From contig JAVHNS010000014.1 in assembly GCA_036872755.1 (NCBI GenBank), positions 1,178,001 through 1,242,000 of the forward strand: a stretch of DNA of 64,000 nucleotides, written 5' to 3'. The position numbers and the translations under genes were made by a program. This DNA comes from Orbilia blumenaviensis (lineage: Eukaryota > Ascomycota > Orbiliomycetes > Orbiliales > Orbiliaceae). Below are positions 58,773 to 64,000 of this stretch, piece by piece. Position 1 is the stretch's first letter. The number at the start of each line of letters is the position of its first letter. The notes below the pieces were generated by a model that was not told where the DNA came from, ran no database searches, and saw only the letters and a list, made by a program, of their open reading frames with translations.

Positions 58773-59343
58773 TGCGGATTGAGGTAGAGTGTATATGAAG
58801 TCGCGAGCTGTATCTGGGGGATTATGCTTCAACGCGAATGGTCAATCGGTCAGAAGAACAGACAATTAGTGAGATACGAGGAAAAATCCGTCTCCGAGCG
58901 GTGGTATAACAGAACCGTTGACGTGTTCGGGACCGTGGCGATGGCGATAAGACAGATTGAGATGGTATTAGTGATGGGAGGAGGGAAGGAATGGGAAGGA
59001 GGTGGGAAGGAGGGAAGGGGAGAAATCAGGGGAACCTCAGAGCCAGACCCTCAGGAGAGCTTGTGTCGCTCGCTTGTCGCTCTCGCTTGCTGCACCAGAA
59101 AAAGCATTGAATCACGCTCAGGCAGAAAAAAATACAACCGCCAATTGACTGCAACACCACCACATAATATCATATCACGGCCCTGGTCCGGTAGGCTTCA
59201 TTACCCCCACCTCCCCCTTCCCACATAGCTCCCATAGCTTATCTAGCTGGACAGCTGGGTACATCTTTGGACGACTTGATCAGCTAGTTGACTGACTGAC
59301 TAACTAACTAGCTATCTAAATACTTAGGTAAACCTGGTGATAG
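58773..59343. promoter_or_regulatory. Bidirectional promoter region, CDC10 / MRPL32
   Basis: 571 nt between divergent starts. A GGGAAGGA purine tract lies at about 58,976-59,030, and CTGACTGACTAACTAACTAGCTA-type tetranucleotide steps lie at about 59,290-59,320 just before MRPL32. Confidence 0.5.
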
Positions 59344-59790
59344 ATGGCGTCGATATTCCTCCGTCGCGGCACCTTCGCCGCTTCTCCAGTGGCATCGCTG
59401 CTCTCCAGACCACTATTCTACCACCAACCAATCGCCTACTCCTCAATATTATCCTTCCTAGCTCCTACCCTCACCATCGGCCTACGGATAAACATTCCAC
59501 CCATCATATCAGACCTCTGGGAATCTATCCTCAAGGCAGTCCCGAAAAAGAAGCAGAGTCACTCTCGGAAACGTATGCGACAGTTAGCAGGAAAGGCTCT
59601 GGAGGATATCAAAGCCCTCAACGAATGCCCAGGCTGTGGGTCCCTCAAACGGTCCCATCACCTATGCCCGACATGCGTCAATGAGATCAGACAGATGTGG
59701 AAGGATGGAGTAGGACAGGGCAGTTCCAGTGCACCTGCACTATCAGAACCATCCGTCAGTGATACCAGAGGCTCGAGTAACCTGCCGTAG
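59344..59790 (+). CDS. MRPL32: Mitochondrial large-subunit ribosomal protein bL32m
   Basis: An intronless gene of 148 residues. A long presequence (MASIFLRRGTFAASPVASLL and onward to about residue 65) precedes the mature start AVPKKKQSHSRKRMRQLAGK. The zinc-ribbon CPGCGSLKRSHHLCPTCV carries all four Cys residues. In yeast, bL32m is cleaved to its mature form by the m-AAA protease before it joins the large subunit, which makes its maturation a control point for mitochondrial translation. The match to that layout is good, with the processing region just before the basic KKKQSHSR stretch. The extra Ser-rich tail is ordinary variation. Confidence 0.95.
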   Translation: MASIFLRRGTFAASPVASLLSRPLFYHQPIAYSSILSFLAPTLTIGLRINIPPIISDLWESILKAVPKKKQSHSRKRMRQLAGKALEDIKALNECPGCGSLKRSHHLCPTCVNEIRQMWKDGVGQGSSSAPALSEPSVSDTRGSSNLP

Positions 59791-60692
59791 AATCACGATG
59801 GCATGCTGGTTTTGTAACCTTGTTACGGGATTTCCAATCCAATCCCAAAGTTAGTCCGAAGGCTTTTGGTGGGGCCTCGCACATCATTACATACCACTTA
59901 AGTACCTAGGTACCTCTTCTCGTACCGCAGCGGCAGAGTACACCTTGTATATACCCCCCCATGACTTTGACCCGGCCAATTGGTCGAGTCCTAACTATAT
60001 ATCTATACCTACTTATGTATTATATCACGATCAAAAGAAGCTCCTCCAAACAAAAGGGGGGGCCTCCTATCCTTCCAATGTGTACCAGGCGATCCCATAA
60101 CAGTGTGATACTTACTCTGCCTATATAATAAGCGCTTACACACATCTACGTCATAGCCCATATCGCTCTATTGTAGAGGCATGGGCGGGTTTCTCTAGAT
60201 CTATGTCAATATTAATATTTGCCCCTGTCCTTCCCGGTACTTCAGCTGAATTCAAATCTATGCGGAAGATCTGGGTACGAGTCAATTTCTCAAGATCCCC
60301 ATTTCTGTAGGTTTAGTTATTGCCAAACGGTCGCTCGTTTTCAAGGCAGCCGAAATCTCAATTTTTCAAATCGGCGTTAGCTATTAGTCAGCTTAAGGCG
60401 GAAGTATATTGATCAATTCGAAGTTTTATATATCATGACATATCATAGAAACATTTAGAACTCCATACAAAAGTATTCGATATCAAGTTAACATGAACCC
60501 ACATACCTAGCTATAGCCTTTCCAGTCATGTTGTGCACCGCAATCGTTAATCAATTGGGAAAACCAAATTCGCGAACCTCGCATTACAACTCCAAGCACA
60601 CCTGGGAGCTTAAGCCTAGGTAGTAATACCCAGCTGCCCAGTCGCAAACCAACAACAATACGCCACAATCGAATCCAGTTCAGTCAAACACC
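59791..60692. other. Intergenic between MRPL32 and SKI8
   Basis: About 900 nt without a recognisable gene. It contains one perfect TACCTAGGTA (59,903-59,912), C- and G-runs (for example CCCCCCC near 59,956 and GGGGGGG near 60,056) and AT-rich DNA at 60,420-60,520. The MRPL32 3' end and SKI8 promoter lie here. Confidence 0.55.
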
Positions 60693-62091
60693 ATGGTAGG
60701 ATATATCCGCATTGCACGATTGCTGTCTCTGGCTCTGGCATCTAGGCCGCCTGCTTATTCTAAGACGGTTCCAAATATTAGTCTAAACAATACCTTACAG
60801 CTCATACGATCGATAATGGTACAGTAGTCTTGTCTTCCCTAATAATCAACTCAGCAATATTGTATTGCATTGAGCTATAGTGCTAAACTAGGCTAACGCT
60901 GTCAAATGTTCACCAGCCCACGAATCATCAATATATGCTCTAGGCGTGACTGCAGATTACACCTTGACAGGATCTGGCGCTTCTGCCATCAAGCTCCATA
61001 GCACGAAAGATGCTACACATCCTCTAGTGCACACTTTCACTGATGCCCACAAGCTTGGGTGTCATCACATCGCCGTTAGCAGGACGGGGAAACGTGCTGT
61101 ATCAGCAGGATTTGAAGGATCTCTCAAAATATGGGACCTTGAGAATCTCGAAGCCAACGGAGAGATACCTGGTTCGTACATTCGAACCCTCCCCCATCCA
61201 TTGAATGAACAATTTCTGGCTAACATCCGGCGCCCGGGTAAGATGCAAACAAGGATGGCCAAATATGGGCAATTGCGCTCTCCGCTGATGGTAGTCGCTG
61301 TTTGGCTGGATCTCACAATGGCCGGATCAAGATTTGGGACCTCGATAAAGAGCCCTTCTTATTGCTTAGGGACTATGAAACAAAGAATATATTTACGATG
61401 TGTGTCGACTTGGTAAGCTCTATTAATAATTACGACAAAGCTATGAGAATAAAAACCTTACATATATACCATTTCGAGTAGAGCGCGGACGGGAAGCTTG
61501 CAGCATCGGGCCATGAAAACGGCGGCGTCTACATCTTCAACAACGAGACAGGACGAATGCTACATTCGTTGACTGGTTAGTGCTTCCTATGATATTGCAT
61601 TGAGTACATCACTTGGATCGTGATTTGACATAATTGTGACTTCAGGACTCATGAAACCCGTAAGGGGTGTCTCTTTCTCACCTAGTGGTAAATTGCTGGC
61701 AGTCTGCGGTGATTTTCAGGTAATCGCAATATACGATGTTCACTCCGGCGAACAGGTTTTCAATTTTACGGGACACTCTAGTTGGGTCTTTTCCGTCGGA
61801 TGGAGCGAAACAGGACAGTTCCTAGTCACCAGGTTCGTTCAGGCCATCTAGGCATCGGGGTCCGTCTAACAACCCCTCCGCTAACAATACAAATATCTAA
61901 ACAGCTCGTTCGATGGAAAGACAAAGATTTGGTCGATGGACTCGCGAACATGTGTTACCACACTTGGAGAATCTAATCAACCCGTATTCTGCACTTCATT
62001 CTTACCAAAGATCGGGGCTGGTGAGAACCTAGTGACGGTCGGGAGTGGTATTACTTATTATCGAGAGGCGTCCGGTGCGGGGACCAACTGA
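60693..62091 (+). CDS. SKI8: Superkiller complex WD40 protein SKI8
   Basis: Seven exons: the bare start codon 60693-60695, then 60782-60818, 60917-61171, 61243-61412, 61482-61575, 61646-61832 and 61905-62091, joining in phase to 310 residues. The start reads M|SKQYLTAHTIDN|AHESSIYALGVT, the conserved fungal Ski8 opening. WD40 blades follow (GFEGSLKIWDLENL, IWAIALSADGSRCLAGSHNG, CVDLSADGKLAASG, VSFSPSGKLLAVCGD, WVFSVGWSETGQFLVT, SSFDGKTKIWSMDSR), and the end ENLVTVGSGITYYREASG is the family signature. Ski8 bridges Ski2 and Ski3 in the cytoplasmic complex that feeds mRNA to the exosome; homologues (Rec14/Rec103) also act in meiotic recombination. The 61172-61242 intron has a GCTAAC branch site 15-20 nt before its acceptor. 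Confidence 0.93.
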
Positions 62092-62303
62092 TTTGCAATC
62101 TTCTAGCGAGCAGCTACTATGTAGCCGTTGGGTTTTCGGATTTCTGGTCGGGATAAATGTTGCCATCACGATATGATTGATATCATCAAAAGAAACAAGA
62201 AGAAGAAAAATTACAACGCCGCCCGAAATGCTACAAACCGGAGTGGTGTAAACCTGATAATTCAAAAAAGAACGCATTCATCAATTGCCTCGACGGTTAG
62301 AGC

Positions 62304-63065
62304 TCATACTGGAAAGGTAGTGCTTCCAGAATTAAGTTCCCTGGTCGTTGCTGCGGAGTCAGTATTCTGGACTAGATCACCGCTGTTGCTATATTTCTTC
62401 TCAAACCCAGCTACAAAGTAATTAACTATCTTCTGAAACTCCTCTTTCCCATTGACACGGAAGCGTGTAACCTTCTCGATGTTCTTTTTTGTTGTGGGAT
62501 GCAGCGGGGTGCCCTCGTACGTATTCCGAGCAACTGCTTTGGCCGTCATTGCAAATCTCATATCCTTTGGTCCATCTACCAATTCGAGAATCGCTGAAGG
62601 TGCAGCATCGCCGTTGTACGGTTCAATATGGAGCACTCTAGTATAACCACCATCTCGATTGGCGTATCTTTCTCGTATTTGACCGAACAGTTTGCTATTT
62701 AAACCGTGTGTCTAATTCAAACCCCGAAGTGGCTGGTTAGATCTCATCTCGTAAGATACTCCGTCGGACCGGATTGGCGCTACTATTTGAACATACGAAT
62801 AGGTACTTCTGAGCCTCAATCCTGGATGCATCCGTATTTTTTCTGGCCAGTGTGATCAAGTTATCTGCCACCTTTTGTGCCTCTTTCGCACGGGGGTAGG
62901 TGGTCCGTATCGACTCATGTTCGATCAAAGATTGAACCAAATTTCGTAGCATCGCGACTCTATGGGACGACTTCCGCCCGAGCATTCTAAATTGGATTCA
63001 GTTAGCCGCGAATCCTATCATATAGGAGGAAGATTCAAGACTTACCGGTGATGTATGTGCGACAT
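62304..63065 (-). CDS. MRPL17: Mitochondrial large-subunit ribosomal protein bL17m
   Basis: Three exons (63065-63046, 62986-62797, 62711-62304) encode 205 residues. The 20-nt first exon gives MSHIHHR, then the bL17 core [48 protein letters not shown] and, after the second intron, [29 protein letters not shown]. The C-terminal extension (about residues 110-205) is typical of fungal mitochondrial bL17 (yeast MRPL8). It belongs to the mitochondrial large subunit near the exit tunnel. It converges with SKI8 (212 nt between stop codons) and is divergent from MIC12 (256 nt between starts). Confidence 0.93.
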
Positions 63066-63321
63066 TTTGAATACTGGTTATTCCCGAGCCCAATTTTTTT
63101 GTATATTTTCGGGCGGCCTGAAGAAAGGGTTTTGTCGTTGTTGAGACTTTTTTTGGGCAGTCGTCGGAATTCGAACACTCGTTATCGGCCGAAATTACGC
63201 CAGGATAAATGAAACCCGACTCGACTTCACTGGCTTAGATGCAAACCTTCATTCAAACAATCTTGTTCTAAGGTCTGTCGTTCCCTTCAACTACAAAAGG
63301 CACAATATCCACTTCCTCAAA

Positions 63322-63749
63322 ATGGGGCGCCTCAATGGCATGGTATGTAAAAGCAACGTCCCTTTACCCGGCGTCGGATCCGACAATAGCTAACCGTGAA
63401 AATCTAGGTTGGAGGATTTGTCCTCACCACATCGGTGATGTACTTGACCGTCCGCCAGCATCAGGAACAGACCAAACTATCCTCACGGCTACTAAGGGAC
63501 TCTGACAAGGCACTGAATGCGATTCTGGAGCCGCCGCCGCCGCCTAAGCCTCGTACTGCATATGTCGAGACGAGGACCGATATCCTGGAAACCATGAAGG
63601 ATAACTGGAATTCTGAGATCGAGGGTGTCGTTAAATGGATACAAAACGCCAATCCGACTAGCATATTTAATAATATTGAAGACATGGCAAGAAGCGCCTT
63701 CTCTGAGTTGAAGCAGCCCAACAAGGCTTCAGAAGGCCCCGGAAAATGA
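63322..63749 (+). CDS. MIC12: MICOS complex subunit MIC12 (AIM5)
   Basis: Two exons (63322-63342 and 63408-63749) encode 120 residues. The first exon of 21 nt gives MGRLNGM. The second begins with the single membrane segment VGGFVLTTSVMYLTVRQHQEQ, followed by a Pro run (ILEPPPPPKPR) and a helical region facing the intermembrane space (DILETMKDNWNSEIEGVVKWIQ, then SIFNNIEDMARSAFSEL). MIC12 is the fungal-specific adaptor joining the MIC60 and MIC10 subcomplexes at crista junctions. Length and layout fit the family. The sequence family is weakly conserved, so the call rests on the N-terminal membrane motif and the NW-N-E-E--V-W block. Confidence 0.85.
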
Positions 63750-64000
63750 GAGCAAATATGCGCTTGACCATGCCCCCTTTGGAGATGATACTGCTCAAGA
63801 ACATTACGTCGTAGTTGTAAGGGGCAAGGACGAAACGACTTTTTTTTACGATGGCAACCGGGAGTAATAAAGCACACATCACGAAAGCGCAGCCTCCAGC
63901 AAAATTCACGCCCCCTGGCTATAATATCGCCAACCAATATACCAGGCCCAAGGTATCTCCTGGAGGACCATGATGCCTACTACTTTGTACATACATTTCA
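63750..64000. other. Window edge, no gene recognised
   Basis: 251 nt follow the MIC12 stop. Open frames exist on the minus strand (for example a hydrophobic stretch about 63,830-63,900), but I cannot match them to a protein. The gene to the right is out of view. Confidence 0.4.

Noticed and set aside
60693..60828. A short open frame starting at the SKI8 ATG (MVGYIRIARL...).
   Set aside because: It arises by reading the first intron; splicing gives the conserved Ski8 N-terminus instead.
63150..63190. A GGAATTCGAAC stretch that resembles a tRNA B box.
   Set aside because: No matching A box, acceptor stem or anticodon arm could be found around it.

Overview
This window is nuclear DNA of a filamentous ascomycete (Pezizomycotina). 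The evidence is gene structure (many short introns of roughly 50-180 nt with GT..AG ends and CTAAC/CTGAC-like branch sites) and gene content typical of the group: a fungal MIC12, an RRN6-like Pol I factor, an SPX-ankyrin CDK-inhibitor homologue of Neurospora NUC-2, and a CRM1 with Thr at the leptomycin position, as in Aspergillus nidulans. I could not place it in a class. I found no bacterial, viral or transposon genes. I joined 24 protein-coding genes from exons by hand; reading phase and total length close exactly in all of them, except that the first exon of PHO81 was not located.

Left part, 1-26,800: six genes separated by unusually long, low-complexity intergenic DNA. In order these are a small DUF1763/LYR-like protein, a CHY/RING ubiquitin ligase (RCHY1 type), COA1 (cytochrome oxidase assembly), PHO81/NUC-2 (phosphate signalling), a Ser/Thr-rich single-pass membrane protein and a 764-residue single-pass membrane protein. 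The gaps at 10.3-15.0, 16.7-20.5 and 22.9-26.8 kb hold microsatellites, homopolymers and purine/pyrimidine-skewed tracts, but no gene or tRNA that I can recognise.

Right part, 26,800-64,000: a compact housekeeping region of 18 genes with gaps of about 0.2-0.9 kb. In order: CRM1 exportin, a four-segment membrane protein, RRN6, MZT1, NDC1, cytochrome c haem lyase, mevalonate diphosphate decarboxylase, a Tim17-like membrane protein, ELP1, COX8, MTR4, RAD52, guanylate kinase, septin CDC10, MRPL32, SKI8, MRPL17 and MIC12. Themes are nuclear transport and nuclear envelope (CRM1, NDC1, MZT1), RNA surveillance (MTR4, SKI8), translation and tRNA modification (ELP1, MRPL32, MRPL17) and respiratory-chain biogenesis (COX8, haem lyase, MIC12, with COA1 further left). 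There is no sign of a secondary-metabolite or defence cluster.

The most interesting points are regulatory or structural: several start codons separated from the body of the gene by introns (SKI8, MRPL17, MIC12, the Ser/Thr-rich protein, and probably PHO81), a stop-free 51-nt intron in CRM1, a possible dual-start guanylate kinase, a shared MZT1/NDC1 promoter, and a repeated 10-base palindrome TACCTAGGTA in intergenic DNA.
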